This document shows positions 8,892 through 18,779 of a DNA stretch of 64,000 bases, one piece after another (position 1 is the stretch's first letter; every line of letters begins with the position of its first letter). A program made the position numbers and the translations under genes. The stretch spans positions 1 to 64,000 of the forward strand of contig CAMDZW010000001.1 in the NCBI GenBank assembly GCA_945911015.1, written 5' to 3'. Below the pieces are notes generated by a model, which saw only the letters and a list, made by a program, of their open reading frames with translations, did not search any database and had not been told where the DNA came from. The DNA is from an uncultured Propionibacteriaceae bacterium. Its GTDB lineage: Bacteria > Actinomycetota > Actinomycetes > Propionibacteriales > Propionibacteriaceae.

Positions 8892-9833
8892 GTGCTGAAA
8901 TACCTCGGGCAACGACTGCTCTATGTCATCCCCACGCTGCTGATGGTCTCGATCGTGTCGTTTGCGATCATCCAGCTGCCGCCGGGCGACTACCTCAGCA
9001 CCTACGTCGCCAACCTGCAGGCCAAGGGCGAACAGGTCGATCCCGCACTGCTGGAATCGCTGCGGCAACGGTACGGGTTGGATGACCCGTTCATCGTGCA
9101 GTACTTCAAGTGGATGAGCGGGATCGTCCTCCACCTGGATTTCGGGCACTCCATGGAGTGGTCGCGGCCGGTGGGTGAGCTGATTGCGGCACGTCTCCCG
9201 TTGACGATCGCCATCGCAGGGGCATCAATCGCCATCGTGTGGTTGGTGTCCCTGCCGGTGGGGGTCTACAGCGCGGTCAAGCAGTACTCGATCGGCGACT
9301 ATGTCGCCACCACGATCAGCTTCCTCGGTCTGGCCACACCCAACTTCCTGTTGGCGTTGGTGATGATGTGGTTCGGGTTCACGATGTTCGGCCTGTCGGT
9401 GTCTCAGGTGAACGCCGGGACACTGATCATCGCCATGATCGTGCTCGGTACAGCTGGGACCGCAGGCCTGATCCGAACGCTGCGGGCCAATCTGCTGGAC
9501 GAACTCCGAAAACCGTATGTGGTCGCTGCACGAGCTCAAGGTTTGAAGGAGAGCAAGCTGCTCATCAAGTACCCCCTGCGCGTCGCTATGAACCCGTTCT
9601 TCTCCACCATCGGTTGGTTGTTGCCGAGCCTGGTCGGCGGTGAGGTCATCGTTTCGACCGTGCTCAACATCCCGACCACCGGTCCATTGATGCTCGACGC
9701 ATTGTTGTCCCAGGACATGTACCTGGCCGGGTCCATCATCATGATCCTCGGCGTGCTGACCGTGATCGGCACTGTGATCTCCGATCTCGCCCTCGCTTGG
9801 CTCGACCCGCGCGTCCGCCTCGGCGCAAACTGA
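8892..9833 (+). CDS. ABC importer permease, DppB-like
   Basis: This integral membrane protein of 313 residues has about six membrane spans. It begins with GTG 10 nt after the binding-protein stop. The N-terminal segment LKYLGQRLLYVIPTLLMVSIVSFAIIQL and the coupling-helix region VAARAQGLKESKLLIKYPLR (the EAA-type loop) are characteristic of DppB/OppB permeases. It should form the translocation channel with the next gene product. Translational coupling in the order SBP-B-C-ATPase is implied by the short spacings. Confidence 0.92.
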   Translation: MLKYLGQRLLYVIPTLLMVSIVSFAIIQLPPGDYLSTYVANLQAKGEQVDPALLESLRQRYGLDDPFIVQYFKWMSGIVLHLDFGHSMEWSRPVGELIAARLPLTIAIAGASIAIVWLVSLPVGVYSAVKQYSIGDYVATTISFLGLATPNFLLALVMMWFGFTMFGLSVSQVNAGTLIIAMIVLGTAGTAGLIRTLRANLLDELRKPYVVAARAQGLKESKLLIKYPLRVAMNPFFSTIGWLLPSLVGGEVIVSTVLNIPTTGPLMLDALLSQDMYLAGSIIMILGVLTVIGTVISDLALAWLDPRVRLGAN

Positions 9834-9843
9834 GGAGACTGAC

Positions 9844-10992
9844 ATGGCAACCACCCTTCTCCCCGACGCCTCCCCCGACGCCTCCGCCACGACCGATCTC
9901 AAGTCGGCGAAGGCAGCACGTTCTGGTCAGCTCCGCCTGATCTGGCGCCGGTTCCGCAAGCACCGGCTCGCCATGATCGGACTGGTCATCACACTGTTCC
10001 TCTATCTGGTGGTGATCTTCGGAGACTTCATTGCCCCATATGGCAGCGGAGAGTTCGATGCCGACCACACCTACGCACCGCCGCAGGCCATCAAACTGGT
10101 CGACGCCAATGGTGACTGGGGACTTCACGTCCACCCGTTGACGTTGGAGCAGGATCCCGACACGCTGGCGCTGACCTTCACCCCGGATGAGGCCCAGAAG
10201 GTGGAGCTGGGATTCTTTGTCCGGGGCAGCGAGTACAAGCTGCTCGGGATGATCTCGACGGATGTTCACCTGTTCGGAGCCACCGATCCCGACGCACGTG
10301 CGGTCCATCTGCTCGGGGCGGACCGCAATGGGCGCGATGTGCTGTCACGGATGATCATGGGCACCCGAATCTCGATGACGATCGGTCTGGTCGGGGTATC
10401 GCTCTCCTTCGTCCTCGGCATCATCATCGGCGGCATCTCCGGCTTCATCGGCGGTCGCACCGACATGGTCATCCAGCGCATCGTCGAGTTCTTCATGGCG
10501 ATCCCGACCATGCCGCTGTGGCTGGGGCTCGCAGCAGCGATCCCGAGGGACTGGTCGCCCACGACCAGATACATGTTGATCACGGTGGTTCTGTCCTTCG
10601 TCGGCTGGACCGGACTCGCCCGGGAGGTACGCGGAAGGTTCCTGTCCCTGCGTGAGGAACAGTTCGTCATGGCCGCTCGTCTCGACGGGGCCAGCAGGCC
10701 GGGCCTGATGTTCTCCGAGATGTTGCCATCCATGATGTCCCACCTGATCGCCACCGCCACCCTGGCGATCCCCGGCATGATCTTGGCCGAGACCTCGCTG
10801 TCCTTCCTCGGACTCGGGCTCCAAGCTCCGACGGTCTCGTGGGGTGTGCTACTCCAGGAGGCCCAGCAGATCCGAGTCATTGCCACCGCACCGTGGCTGT
10901 TGCTCCCCGGGCTCGCTGTCGTCATCGCCGTACTCGCCCTCAACTTCCTCGGTGACGGCCTGCGTGACGCCGCCGACCCGTACAAACGATGA
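9844..10992 (+). CDS. ABC importer permease, DppC-like, with an extra extracytoplasmic segment
   Basis: This permease of 382 residues follows the first one by 10 nt, with TGAGGAG overlapping the upstream stop as ribosome site. The first membrane span (about residues 40-60) is followed by roughly 90 residues before the conserved LLGADRNGRDVLSRMIMGTRIS. That makes the outer loop longer than in classical DppC. The coupling-helix motif VMAARLDGASRPGLMFSEMLPS and the C-terminal PWLLLPGLAVVIAVLALNFLGDGLRD are intact. The long loop may contact the binding protein. It ends in an ATGA overlap with an alternative start of the ATPase gene. Confidence 0.92.
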   Translation: MATTLLPDASPDASATTDLKSAKAARSGQLRLIWRRFRKHRLAMIGLVITLFLYLVVIFGDFIAPYGSGEFDADHTYAPPQAIKLVDANGDWGLHVHPLTLEQDPDTLALTFTPDEAQKVELGFFVRGSEYKLLGMISTDVHLFGATDPDARAVHLLGADRNGRDVLSRMIMGTRISMTIGLVGVSLSFVLGIIIGGISGFIGGRTDMVIQRIVEFFMAIPTMPLWLGLAAAIPRDWSPTTRYMLITVVLSFVGWTGLAREVRGRFLSLREEQFVMAARLDGASRPGLMFSEMLPSMMSHLIATATLAIPGMILAETSLSFLGLGLQAPTVSWGVLLQEAQQIRVIATAPWLLLPGLAVVIAVLALNFLGDGLRDAADPYKR

Positions 10993-11009
10993 CCCAGCAG
11001 GAGATGAAC

Positions 11010-13199
11010 GTGACCACCCAAACAGCACACGACTCCGAGGGCAGCGTCGCTGTGGACAGCGACATCATCATGTCGATCCAGGATCTGAAGACCTGGTTCC
11101 ACACCGACGAGGGGGTCGTGAAGGCCGTTGACGGAGTGAACATCAACATCCCCCGTGGGAAGACGATGTGTCTGGTCGGCGAGTCAGGCTGCGGAAAATC
11201 CATCACCGCCCGCTCGGTGCTGGGCCTGATCGACCAACCCGGCAAGATCGAGGACGGAAAGGTGCTGTGGCGTGAGACCCGCGACACCGAGGTTGTCGAC
11301 CTTGCCTCGATGAAACCGACCGGTGATGCGATCCGCCGTATCCGCGGCGGTCAGATCGGCATGGTCTTCCAGGAGCCGATTGCCTCCCTGTCACCGATGT
11401 ACACCGTCGGTGCGCAACTGGTTCAGGCCATCCGGCTCCACCAGAACATCAGTGCGGACGAGGCCCGGCAACGGGCGATCGAACAGCTCGACCGAGTCGG
11501 CATTCCGCAGCCGCAACGGCGGTTCCACTCCTACCCCTTCCAACTGTCGGGAGGGATGTGCCAACGGGTGATGATTGCGATCGCCCTGGCCAACGACCCC
11601 GCCTTGTTGATCGCCGACGAACCCACCACAGCACTCGATGTCACCACCCAGGCCAGAATCCTGGATCTGATCGCCGGGTTGCAGGAAGAGACCGGAATGT
11701 CGGTGCTGTTCATCACCCACGATCTCGGGGTGGTCGCCGAGATCGCCGACGACGTCACCGTCATGTATCTGGGCAAGGTCGCCGAGCAGGGCGGGGTCAA
11801 CGATGTCTTCGATTCCCCGCAACACCCATACACCCGTGCCCTGTTGTCGTCGATCCCAGTGATGGGCCAAGACACCAAGGTGTCACGGCTCAGCACCATC
11901 AAGGGGATGGTCCCCACTCCGGCGAACCGACCCACCGGATGTCCGTTCCACGACCGCTGCACCGAGGCGATCGTCGGTGTCTGCGACACCGTCGAACCGG
12001 CGGTCCATCATGTCGGTGCCGGGCAGCTCAGCCTGTGCCATCTGCTCGACCCTGAGCACCAGCCTCCGGACTCAGAGACGGTCGCCGATGACGACGTCGA
12101 TCCTCAGGAGGAGTTGGCACCGAAGGTCGACATTGCAGCCAGAACGGACAACCTCGATGATCCAGATCGATTCCCCCTGCTGTCGGTACGTGATCTGAGT
12201 GTCGACTTTCCGATCAAGAACGGCATGTTCTCCCGGGTGACCAGCCACGTCCACGCCGTCAACAAGGTCAGCCTCGACATTCGTCCCGGCGAAACTGTTG
12301 GTCTGGTCGGGGAGTCCGGTTGCGGCAAGACCACCCTCGGTCGGGCGATCTCCCGCGCTCTCGATCCGACATCAGGTCAAGTGCTGTTCAGCCCGGACGG
12401 CAGCACGCAGGTCGATCTGGCCACGCTGTCGAATCGTGAGCTGAAGCCGTACCGGGAGCAGGTTCGGGTCATTTTTCAGGATCCCTTCGCCTCACTCAAC
12501 CCGCGCAAGAACTTGTTGGAATTGATTTCTGCGCCGCTGAAGAAGATCCGGGGTGCGGACAACAAGGACTCGTCCGTGCAGGAAAAGGTCGCCGAGATGT
12601 TGAGACGTGTCGGTTTGCAGCCGGAGTACATGTTCCGCTACCCGCACGCCTTCTCGGGTGGCCAACGTCAACGGATCAACATTGCCCGAGCCCTCATCAC
12701 CCGGCCCAAGTTGGTGATCGCCGACGAGGCGGTGTCGGCCCTCGATGTGTCGGTGCGAGCACAGATCCTCAACCTGATGGCCGATCTGCAGGATGAGTAC
12801 GACCTGACCTATCTGTTCATCTCGCACGACCTGTCGGTGGTGGAACACATCAGTGAGCGGGTCGCGGTGATGTATCTCGGTGAGATCGTCGAAGAGGCCA
12901 GCACCCACGAACTGTTCACCAGCCCTCAGCACCCCTACACCGAAGCACTGATGTCCGCAGTCCCGATCGCAGACCCGCACCGCCGAGGTTCCCAGATCCG
13001 CGTCCGATTGCCCGATGACCTTCCTGATGCAGTCAACCCACCCCCAGGCTGCTACTTCCACACTCGGTGCCCCCACAAGGCAGAGACCTTGTGTGACACC
13101 GATCGGCCGGAACTCCACGAGATCGGCGACGGACCACGCCGCACAGCGTGCCACTGGGCCAGCGAACTCTCCCTCGCCGGAGTCGCCTCAAACCAGTGA
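11010..13199 (+). CDS. Fused dual ABC ATPase, DppD-DppF type
   Basis: This 729-residue energising subunit joins two ATPase domains in one chain. Walker A motifs are at about residues 57-64 (GESGCGKS) and 434-441 (GESGCGKT). Signatures LSGGMCQRV and FSGGQRQRI follow near 178 and 547, with Walker B LLIADEP and LVIADEA. Each half ends with the Cys-containing oligopeptide C-terminal motif ([16 protein letters not shown]), which in some Dpp/Opp ATPases binds an Fe-S cluster. The GTG at 11010 has AGGAG six nucleotides upstream. The ATG at 10989 overlaps the upstream stop but has no ribosome site. In the second Walker B the usual Pro after DE is replaced by Ala. Confidence 0.92.
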   Translation: MTTQTAHDSEGSVAVDSDIIMSIQDLKTWFHTDEGVVKAVDGVNINIPRGKTMCLVGESGCGKSITARSVLGLIDQPGKIEDGKVLWRETRDTEVVDLASMKPTGDAIRRIRGGQIGMVFQEPIASLSPMYTVGAQLVQAIRLHQNISADEARQRAIEQLDRVGIPQPQRRFHSYPFQLSGGMCQRVMIAIALANDPALLIADEPTTALDVTTQARILDLIAGLQEETGMSVLFITHDLGVVAEIADDVTVMYLGKVAEQGGVNDVFDSPQHPYTRALLSSIPVMGQDTKVSRLSTIKGMVPTPANRPTGCPFHDRCTEAIVGVCDTVEPAVHHVGAGQLSLCHLLDPEHQPPDSETVADDDVDPQEELAPKVDIAARTDNLDDPDRFPLLSVRDLSVDFPIKNGMFSRVTSHVHAVNKVSLDIRPGETVGLVGESGCGKTTLGRAISRALDPTSGQVLFSPDGSTQVDLATLSNRELKPYREQVRVIFQDPFASLNPRKNLLELISAPLKKIRGADNKDSSVQEKVAEMLRRVGLQPEYMFRYPHAFSGGQRQRINIARALITRPKLVIADEAVSALDVSVRAQILNLMADLQDEYDLTYLFISHDLSVVEHISERVAVMYLGEIVEEASTHELFTSPQHPYTEALMSAVPIADPHRRGSQIRVRLPDDLPDAVNPPPGCYFHTRCPHKAETLCDTDRPELHEIGDGPRRTACHWASELSLAGVASNQ

Positions 13200-13219
13200 C
13201 GCGCACCATTGCTTGTGCC

Positions 13220-13255
13220 GGAGGGTGTCACCGTCCCATCGCGGTGGCACCCTCC
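13220..13255 (+). terminator. Terminator after the ABC importer operon
   Basis: GGAGGGTGTCACC (13220-13232) pairs with GGTGGCACCCTCC (13243-13255) with one mismatch and a 10-nt loop, followed by TTGTG. It lies 21 nt after the ATPase stop and before the convergent oxidoreductase gene. Confidence 0.75.
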
Positions 13256-13313
13256 TTGTGACGTTGTGCTGGCTCTGGGGCAGAACACGCCCCGAACAAT
13301 GCCTCAGAATGCC

Positions 13314-14408
13314 TCAGAGGGTGGCGACCTTGGGATCCCAGCCCTCGGGCAACAGTGCCGGCTTGACCGTGCTGGTCGACAGCTGGGCCTGCTCACCGTT
13401 GGCCAGCGACTGCGCGGTCAACATGACATCGAGGATGTGCAGGGCCTGACGTCCCGGAGCACGATGGTCCTCGCCGGCACGGATGCTGCGCAACATGTCG
13501 GTCGCACCAATGCCTCGGCCCTGACCGTCGGCCTCGACCGAGGCGACGACCGTCGACTCCTTCTCGTGGTTGCGGGTCAGCACGACCTCGCCACCGAAGA
13601 CATTCGGGTCCGGGCAGACGATCGCCCCTTCGGTGCCCTGGATCTCGATGGTGGTGCGGCTGATCGCCGAGTCGAAGCTGAACACGGCCTGGGCCTTGCC
13701 GCCATCGGCGTACTCGAGCAGTGCACCCACATGGGTCGGCACGGTGACGTCGAACGACTCACCGGCGCGTGGACCGGAGCCGATGGTCCGGGTGTCATGG
13801 GCACGAGAACCGTGCGCCGACACCCTGGACACCGCACCGAAGACCTGGGTCATGGCGGTGAGGTAGTACGGGCCGATGTCGAGCAACGGACCGGCACCGG
13901 CCTGGAACAGGAAGTCCGGAGCCGGGTGCCACTTCTCCGGGCCCGGGCTCTGGAACAGGATCTGACCGGTCAACGGCTCACCGATGTCACCGCGCTCAAT
14001 GACGCGGCGGACGGCCTGCCATCCCGGACCGATGACCGTGTCCGGTGCGCAGCCGACCCGGACGCCATGACGCTCAGCATTGGCCAGCAGTTCCTTGGCC
14101 GTCTCGAGATTGTCGGTCAGCGGCTTCTCGTTCCAGACGTGCTTGCCAGCCTCGACGACCTGGTTGGCAACCTCGGCATGGGCATCGGGGGTGGTGATGT
14201 TGATGACCAGTTCGATGTCGGGGTTGTCCAGGACGACCTCGTTGGTGCCGTGGACGGCGACACCGTACTTCTCGGCTTGGGACCGCGCCTTCTCCGCCAC
14301 CTTGTCGGCGATGGCCACGACCTCAATGTCGGGATAGGTCGTGGTGTTCTTCAGATACTGATCGGAGATGACCCCAGCTCCGATGATGCCGATCTTGGCT
14401 GCACTCAT
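13314..14408 (-). CDS. Gfo/Idh/MocA-family oxidoreductase
   Basis: This 364-residue NAD(P)-dependent sugar or cyclitol oxidoreductase is cytoplasmic. The N-terminal Rossmann domain begins KIGIIGAGVISDQYL, and the conserved active-site loop reads NEKPL (the EKP motif). The substrate domain includes PLLDIGPYYLTAM, where family members place the catalytic Asp/His region, here G-P-Y in place of the more common H-x-x-D. Its start overlaps the stop of the upstream TIM-barrel gene (ATGA), so the two are translated together. Such pairs interconvert keto-sugars or inositols, but the substrate is not identifiable. Confidence 0.9.
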   Translation of the reverse strand: MSAAKIGIIGAGVISDQYLKNTTTYPDIEVVAIADKVAEKARSQAEKYGVAVHGTNEVVLDNPDIELVINITTPDAHAEVANQVVEAGKHVWNEKPLTDNLETAKELLANAERHGVRVGCAPDTVIGPGWQAVRRVIERGDIGEPLTGQILFQSPGPEKWHPAPDFLFQAGAGPLLDIGPYYLTAMTQVFGAVSRVSAHGSRAHDTRTIGSGPRAGESFDVTVPTHVGALLEYADGGKAQAVFSFDSAISRTTIEIQGTEGAIVCPDPNVFGGEVVLTRNHEKESTVVASVEADGQGRGIGATDMLRSIRAGEDHRAPGRQALHILDVMLTAQSLANGEQAQLSTSTVKPALLPEGWDPKVATL

Positions 14409-15151
14409 GCCCAGTTCTCCTTGTCTGCAAGGTAATCGATCGAGCCCTTGACGGCGGCGAGCATGTCTCCGGTGGTGTCGTCGAGTTCGACGACGGCATC
14501 GGCGACGTGCGGTGCGGCCGCGATGAAGTCGAGCACCGGCACGGAGCCGGCGCCGACGGCGACCTGGTTCTTGTTGTTGTGGGTGCCGTCGCCGTCCTTG
14601 ACGTGGAGTGCGATCACTCGCTCACCAAGCCGCTTCAACAGCGCGACAGTGTCTGCGCCACCGACGTGAGCCCAGTAGGTGTCGATCTCGAGTCCGACCT
14701 CGGGGTCGAGCTCCGCGGCCAGGATGTCGAGAGCATGGACGCCGTCGAACACCGCTTCGAGCTCGAAGGCGTGGTTGTGGTAGCCGAAGGCCAACCCCTC
14801 GGCCTTCGCCTTGGCGGCCGTGGCGTTGAGCTGCTCGGCCCACTGCTTCACACCGTCCACCGACTCCCACAGCTCACGGGGCGAACCGGGCTGGATGATC
14901 CGCTGGACGCCCACCTTCTGGCACCCTTCGATGGTGGCGGCCAAGTCGCCGGTGACTGGGTTGCCATGTGCGGTCGGGGCATCGAGACCGTGACGGCCGA
15001 GGCTGTCAACCAGCTGGTCAGCGAACTTGTCGATCCCGTACGGCTCGACGTGGCGGTAACCGTACGAGGCGATCGTGGCGATGGTGCCGTCGAAGTCGTC
15101 GGTGAGGGCCTCGCGGACGGTGTACAGCTGCAGTGACAGGCGTGGAGTCAT
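14405..15151 (-). CDS. Sugar phosphate isomerase/epimerase (AP endonuclease 2 / xylose isomerase-like TIM barrel)
   Basis: This TIM-barrel protein of 248 residues belongs to the xylose-isomerase-like superfamily. The opening PRLSLQLYTVREAL is typical for the group. Candidate metal ligands are Glu in VGLEIDTYW, His in HVKDGDG and Glu in VVELDDTTG. Two ATG codons are in frame. The one at 15151 is preferred because GGTGGG lies 9 nt before it, while it abuts the ATG at 15160. It is coupled to the Gfo/Idh/MocA gene and lies 58 nt after the EI24-like gene, so it may ride on the purK-purE transcript. The substrate is unknown. Confidence 0.85.
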   Translation of the reverse strand: MTPRLSLQLYTVREALTDDFDGTIATIASYGYRHVEPYGIDKFADQLVDSLGRHGLDAPTAHGNPVTGDLAATIEGCQKVGVQRIIQPGSPRELWESVDGVKQWAEQLNATAAKAKAEGLAFGYHNHAFELEAVFDGVHALDILAAELDPEVGLEIDTYWAHVGGADTVALLKRLGERVIALHVKDGDGTHNNKNQVAVGAGSVPVLDFIAAAPHVADAVVELDDTTGDMLAAVKGSIDYLADKENWA

Positions 15152-15209
15152 GCCGTCCATCCCACCACGGCTCAGGGGCCCGGGTGAAGTGTCCGCGCCA
15201 CACTTCCGA

Positions 15210-15974
15210 TCATTGAGACGGCTGGATCTCCACCGTTGATTCCCCGCGTAGATGACGGGCCAACAACGTGGCCCCCGCAGTGGCCACCGGGAACAGCACC
15301 ACCGACACCAACGGGATCGAGAACAGCAGGAAGACCGGGACGCCGAACCCCAAACCCGTGAAGCGTTGGCCCCGGCTGGCCGCGAACTTGTCCCCGAGCC
15401 TGCGCAGACCGCGCCGATCGTACGGGCCGCCGATCAGTTCCACCATGACCAGGGTGCCACCGACCATCGCTCCCCCGATCGCGGCGACGACACTGCCGAT
15501 GACCGGGACCAGACCGACGACGAACACCGGGATTGCCAGCAGGATCGACAGGGCGATCACGGCGAGCCCCTGGCCGATGCCGCGCCAGGCCGAGGCGATG
15601 AACTTCTCCTGTGGTCCGACGTCGGTGCCGCCACACGCCTTGTCCACGGCGGCGGAAATCTTCTCGTAGACGGGGGCACCAACGACCAGGGTGATCGAAG
15701 TGAAGGTGATCGCGGCCAGACCGATGGCCAGCACCAGGATCAGGATGCCGATCACGATCTCGGCTGCGGTCCGCCACGCATCCGGGACCCAACCGGTGGC
15801 GGCGGTGGTGAGTGGGACCAGTGCCAGCGAGGCGAAGACGATCAGGCCGACAGCCATCACCGTCGACACAATCAGCGGGGGCACCATGCCCATCATCGCC
15901 AGCCGCGGATTACGGGTGACGAAGCCGAGACCGCGGGCCAGGAATCCCAGTCCGGTGGCGAAGTTCTTGATCAC
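15210..15974 (-). CDS. EI24 domain membrane protein
   Basis: This integral membrane protein of 254 residues has four or more long hydrophobic spans ([39 protein letters not shown] and later ones). The pattern fits the EI24/CysZ-like family. CysZ takes up sulfate in some bacteria, but actinobacterial members lack an assigned role. The GTG start at 15974 overlaps the purE stop (GTGA), so it is translated as part of the purK-purE operon. Confidence 0.8.
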   Translation of the reverse strand: MIKNFATGLGFLARGLGFVTRNPRLAMMGMVPPLIVSTVMAVGLIVFASLALVPLTTAATGWVPDAWRTAAEIVIGILILVLAIGLAAITFTSITLVVGAPVYEKISAAVDKACGGTDVGPQEKFIASAWRGIGQGLAVIALSILLAIPVFVVGLVPVIGSVVAAIGGAMVGGTLVMVELIGGPYDRRGLRRLGDKFAASRGQRFTGLGFGVPVFLLFSIPLVSVVLFPVATAGATLLARHLRGESTVEIQPSQ

Positions 15975-16489
15975 GGTTGGTTCCCACTGTGCATCCGGAC
16001 CCGCTCTCCCTTGGCCTCGGCTGCATCCCGCAGCGCGGCCTGGAAACTGATCATCGCTTCGGTGAGTGCCGGGTCTCCGGCCGCCAGGATCCGCACAGCC
16101 AGCAGTCCCGCATTGCGGGCATTGCCGATCGAGACGGTCGCGACCGGCACCCCGGCGGGCATCTGGACGATGGACAGCAACGAGTCCATGCCGTCAAGAT
16201 GCTTCAGTGGGACCGGCACCCCGATCACCGGCAGCGGCGTCACCGAGGCAAGCATCCCCGGCAGGTGAGCCGCCCCGCCGGCCCCGGCGATGATGACCTC
16301 GAGGCCACGCTCATGGGCGGTCCGGCCGTACTCGATCATCGCGTCCGGCATCCGGTGGGCGGAGACCACGTCGGCCTCGTACGGGATCGCGAACTCGGCG
16401 CAGGCCTGAGCGGCGGCTTCCATCACCGGCCAGTCCGAGTCCGAACCCATCACAATCCCCACGCGGGGGCGGCTGGTCGGGGTCGTCAT
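15971..16489 (-). CDS. purE: N5-carboxyaminoimidazole ribonucleotide mutase PurE
   Basis: PurE moves the carboxyl group of N5-CAIR to C4, giving CAIR in purine synthesis. The start at 16489 has GGAG at the right distance, giving 172 residues, the usual class I size. GSDSDW, SAHRMPD and [13 protein letters not shown] form the conserved CAIR-binding site, and the proton-shuttling His lies in SAHR. It is downstream of purK, which supplies N5-CAIR, with 109 nt between them. Its stop overlaps the EI24-like gene. Confidence 0.96.
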   Translation of the reverse strand: MTTPTSRPRVGIVMGSDSDWPVMEAAAQACAEFAIPYEADVVSAHRMPDAMIEYGRTAHERGLEVIIAGAGGAAHLPGMLASVTPLPVIGVPVPLKHLDGMDSLLSIVQMPAGVPVATVSIGNARNAGLLAVRILAAGDPALTEAMISFQAALRDAAEAKGERVRMHSGNQP

Positions 16490-16598
16490 CTGTTCTCCTC
16501 GCATCTGCAGTCTGGCTGGGACCATCATCCCTCATCACACGACCGGCCCCACCCCATCGAATCCAGCCCGGCCCCGCGTCGCGACGGCCTCGCGCCGA

Positions 16599-17765
16599 TC
16601 AGGCGTCCGGATCGCCCATCAGGTACCCGGCCGCGTGGGCTGCCCGGGCCCGTACCCGTTCGAGGTCGTCGCCGAAGGTGACCACATGCCCGACCTTTCG
16701 TCCTGGCCGTACGGACTTGCCGTAGAGCTCGACGCGGAGCCTGCGGTCGCGAGCAAAGCAGTGCAACAGCGCCGACGGCAGATCCTCGACCGAGCCGCCG
16801 AGGACGTTGTGCATGACGGTCCATGGTTCCCGCGGCGACGGATCACCCAACGGCAGATCGAGGACCGCCCGAAGATGGTTCTCGAACTGGGAGGTGTGAG
16901 CGCCGTCGATCGACCAGTGCCCGGTGTTGTGGGGGCGCATCGCCAGCTCGTTGACCACCAGTTCGCCGTTGGCACGCTCCATCAACTCCACCGCCAGCAT
17001 CCCGACCACGCCCAGTTCCTTGGCCAGCCGCAGCGCCAGCTGCTGCGCTTCGACGGCACGTTCGGCAGCCAGTTCCGGGGCCGGTGTGATGGTCTGCCAG
17101 CAGACTCCGCCACGTTGGACGGTTTCGCTGACCGGGTAGGCGACCGCCTGGCCCGACGGTGATCGTACGGCCAGCGCGGACAGTTCGCGGGTGAAGTCGA
17201 CGAATTCCTCGGCCAGCACCACCACGCCTGCGACGAGCTCGGCGAAGACCGGCGCCATCACCACCGCGGCCTCGGCAGCCGAGTCCAGCTTCCAGACCCC
17301 CTTGCCGTCATAGCCGCCGCGCGACACCTTGGCGATCATCGGCCAGCCCTGTTCGTCGCCGAAGGCGGTCAGCTCGTCGACATCGTCGACCACCCGGTTC
17401 ACCGGGCAGGGGACGCCGAGCTCAGCAAGGCGGGTGCGCATCACGGCCTTGTCCTGGGCGTGGACCAGCGCCGCCGGACCGGGTCGGACCGCAACTCCGT
17501 CGGCCTCGAGCTGGTGAAGGATCTCGGTCGGGACGTGTTCGTGGTCGAAGGTGATCGCATCGCAGTCCGCGGCAAAGGCCCGTACGGCCTCGGCGTCGGT
17601 GTGGTGCCCGATGGAGACGTCGCCGATCACCTGGGCTGCGGAGTCATCGGGAGTCACCGACAGCAGGGCGACCCGGATGCCGAGGGGAATCGAAGCGGTG
17701 TACATCATCCGGGCCAACTGGCCGCCGCCGATGATGCCGATGGTGAAGGTGCGAGGTTCGTCCAC
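16599..17765 (-). CDS. purK: N5-carboxyaminoimidazole ribonucleotide synthase PurK
   Basis: PurK is an ATP-grasp enzyme of 388 residues that makes N5-CAIR from AIR, bicarbonate and ATP. The N-terminal GIIGGGQLARMM, the ATP-grasp segments PMIAKVSRGGYDGKGVW and EEFVDFTRELS, and the C-terminal NELAMRPHNTGHWSIDG are diagnostic. It starts with GTG at 17765. A TAGGCT hexamer eight nucleotides before it suggests a leaderless transcript. It is followed by purE on the same strand. Confidence 0.96.
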   Translation of the reverse strand: MDEPRTFTIGIIGGGQLARMMYTASIPLGIRVALLSVTPDDSAAQVIGDVSIGHHTDAEAVRAFAADCDAITFDHEHVPTEILHQLEADGVAVRPGPAALVHAQDKAVMRTRLAELGVPCPVNRVVDDVDELTAFGDEQGWPMIAKVSRGGYDGKGVWKLDSAAEAAVVMAPVFAELVAGVVVLAEEFVDFTRELSALAVRSPSGQAVAYPVSETVQRGGVCWQTITPAPELAAERAVEAQQLALRLAKELGVVGMLAVELMERANGELVVNELAMRPHNTGHWSIDGAHTSQFENHLRAVLDLPLGDPSPREPWTVMHNVLGGSVEDLPSALLHCFARDRRLRVELYGKSVRPGRKVGHVVTFGDDLERVRARAAHAAGYLMGDPDA

Positions 17766-17773
17766 GACGGGTC

Positions 17774-17779
17774 AGCCTA
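17774..17779 (-). promoter_or_regulatory. Candidate -10 box of purK
   Basis: TAGGCT on the minus strand ends 8 nt before the GTG at 17765. That spacing fits transcription starting at or next to the start codon. Confidence 0.35.
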
Positions 17780-17802
17780 TCGTCCGGGACGTGGGAGGAC
17801 CG

Positions 17803-18231
17803 TCAACGCTTGAACACCAAGGTCCGCTGCACGATGAAGTTGACCGTGGTCGCGATGCCTTGGGCGATGACGAAGGCGATCGCATTGACGACCACGACCG
17901 GCCAGTCGGTGGCCTGCATCAGGCGGTACAGCAAGGAATAGATGCCGACCTGCAGGACGAAGGTGATGGCATACAGGACGACGACGGCAAGGAACCGTTT
18001 CGAGGAGGCCTCAGCTCGGAATGTCCAGCGCCGATTGATCACGTACGCAGTGGTGGTGCCAGCCACGAAGCTGAGCATCTTGGCCCAGGTGTGCTCCCAC
18101 CCGAAGCCGAGCATCAGCAGGTTGAGCAAGCCGAAGTCGACCACCGCCGACAGGCAGCCGGTGATGACGAACCGGACCAGCTGGGTCGAGAGCCGATGGT
18201 GCTTGTCGTCGTCAGTTGTCGTAGTCGTCAT
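17803..18231 (-). CDS. GtrA family membrane protein
   Basis: This small integral membrane protein has 142 residues and four predicted spans. It carries the GtrA pattern (QLVRFVITGCLSAVVDFGLLNLLM, AYVINRRWTFRAEA, VNFIVQRTLVFKR). Family members help move lipid-linked sugars across the membrane or decorate the cell envelope. The gene lies in the same place as Rv3277 in the M. tuberculosis purK region. The ATG at 18231 overlaps the end of the PH-domain gene by 20 nt, which suggests coupling. The start is the least certain point because no clear ribosome site is seen. Confidence 0.85.
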   Translation of the reverse strand: MTTTTTDDDKHHRLSTQLVRFVITGCLSAVVDFGLLNLLMLGFGWEHTWAKMLSFVAGTTTAYVINRRWTFRAEASSKRFLAVVVLYAITFVLQVGIYSLLYRLMQATDWPVVVVNAIAFVIAQGIATTVNFIVQRTLVFKR

Positions 18232-18751
18232 CGTCCGCGTCGGTCTCGGCATCGCGATAGTTGGGGTTGGTCGACTCAAACAGCAGCTCAGTGATCTCGA
18301 CATGGACCCGTTCGACACCGGGTACATCGGGCAGTGTCACCGGCCCCTGTTCGGACGCGGTCCGGATGACGAGGGTGCCGCAGCCGAGCATGCGGTCGGT
18401 GAGGCTGCGCTCGTACGAGACGTCGTTGATGCGGATCAACGGCAGGTCGTGACCGGTCTGGGTGATGATCCCGGTCCGGGTGATGATCCGCCGGTTGGTG
18501 ACGGTGTAGGTGGTGGTGCGCCACCGCAGGAAGGGCACCAGCACGAAGACGATCATCAGCAGGAACGCCACTGCCGCGGCTGTCCCCCAACCCCACGGTC
18601 GGGTACGGGGAGGAAGCAGCGCAACCGCTGCGCCGACGCCGGCCGCCAGCACGATGAGCAGCACGATCGGGCCGATCAGCGCCTTGGCATGGGTGCGGAG
18701 GTGGAGATGGACCTCTTCACCGTCACCGAGCAGTTTCTCCGACAGGGCCAT
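18212..18751 (-). CDS. PH-domain membrane protein (Rv3278c-like)
   Basis: This protein of 179 residues has two N-terminal membrane spans (LIGPIVLLIVLAAGVGAAVALL, AVAFLLMIVFVLVPFL) and a bacterial PH-like domain (TYTVTNRRIITRTGIITQTGHDLPLIRINDVSYERS). The start at 18751 fits the mycobacterial N-terminus (MxxxExxLxxGEEVHLH, then HAKALIGP). The C-terminus ends in an acidic stretch (ETDADDDDYDN). It is the syntenic partner of gtrA, purK and birA. Its biochemical role is unknown. Confidence 0.85.
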   Translation of the reverse strand: MALSEKLLGDGEEVHLHLRTHAKALIGPIVLLIVLAAGVGAAVALLPPRTRPWGWGTAAAVAFLLMIVFVLVPFLRWRTTTYTVTNRRIITRTGIITQTGHDLPLIRINDVSYERSLTDRMLGCGTLVIRTASEQGPVTLPDVPGVERVHVEITELLFESTNPNYRDAETDADDDDYDN

Positions 18752-18779
18752 GGCGCCCATGGTGACACACCCGGGCCGC

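Noticed and set aside
13209-14435. A 408-codon plus-strand frame across the Gfo/Idh/MocA gene
   Set aside because: It is antisense to a protein with clear Rossmann and EKP motifs, and its translation is low-complexity and family-free.
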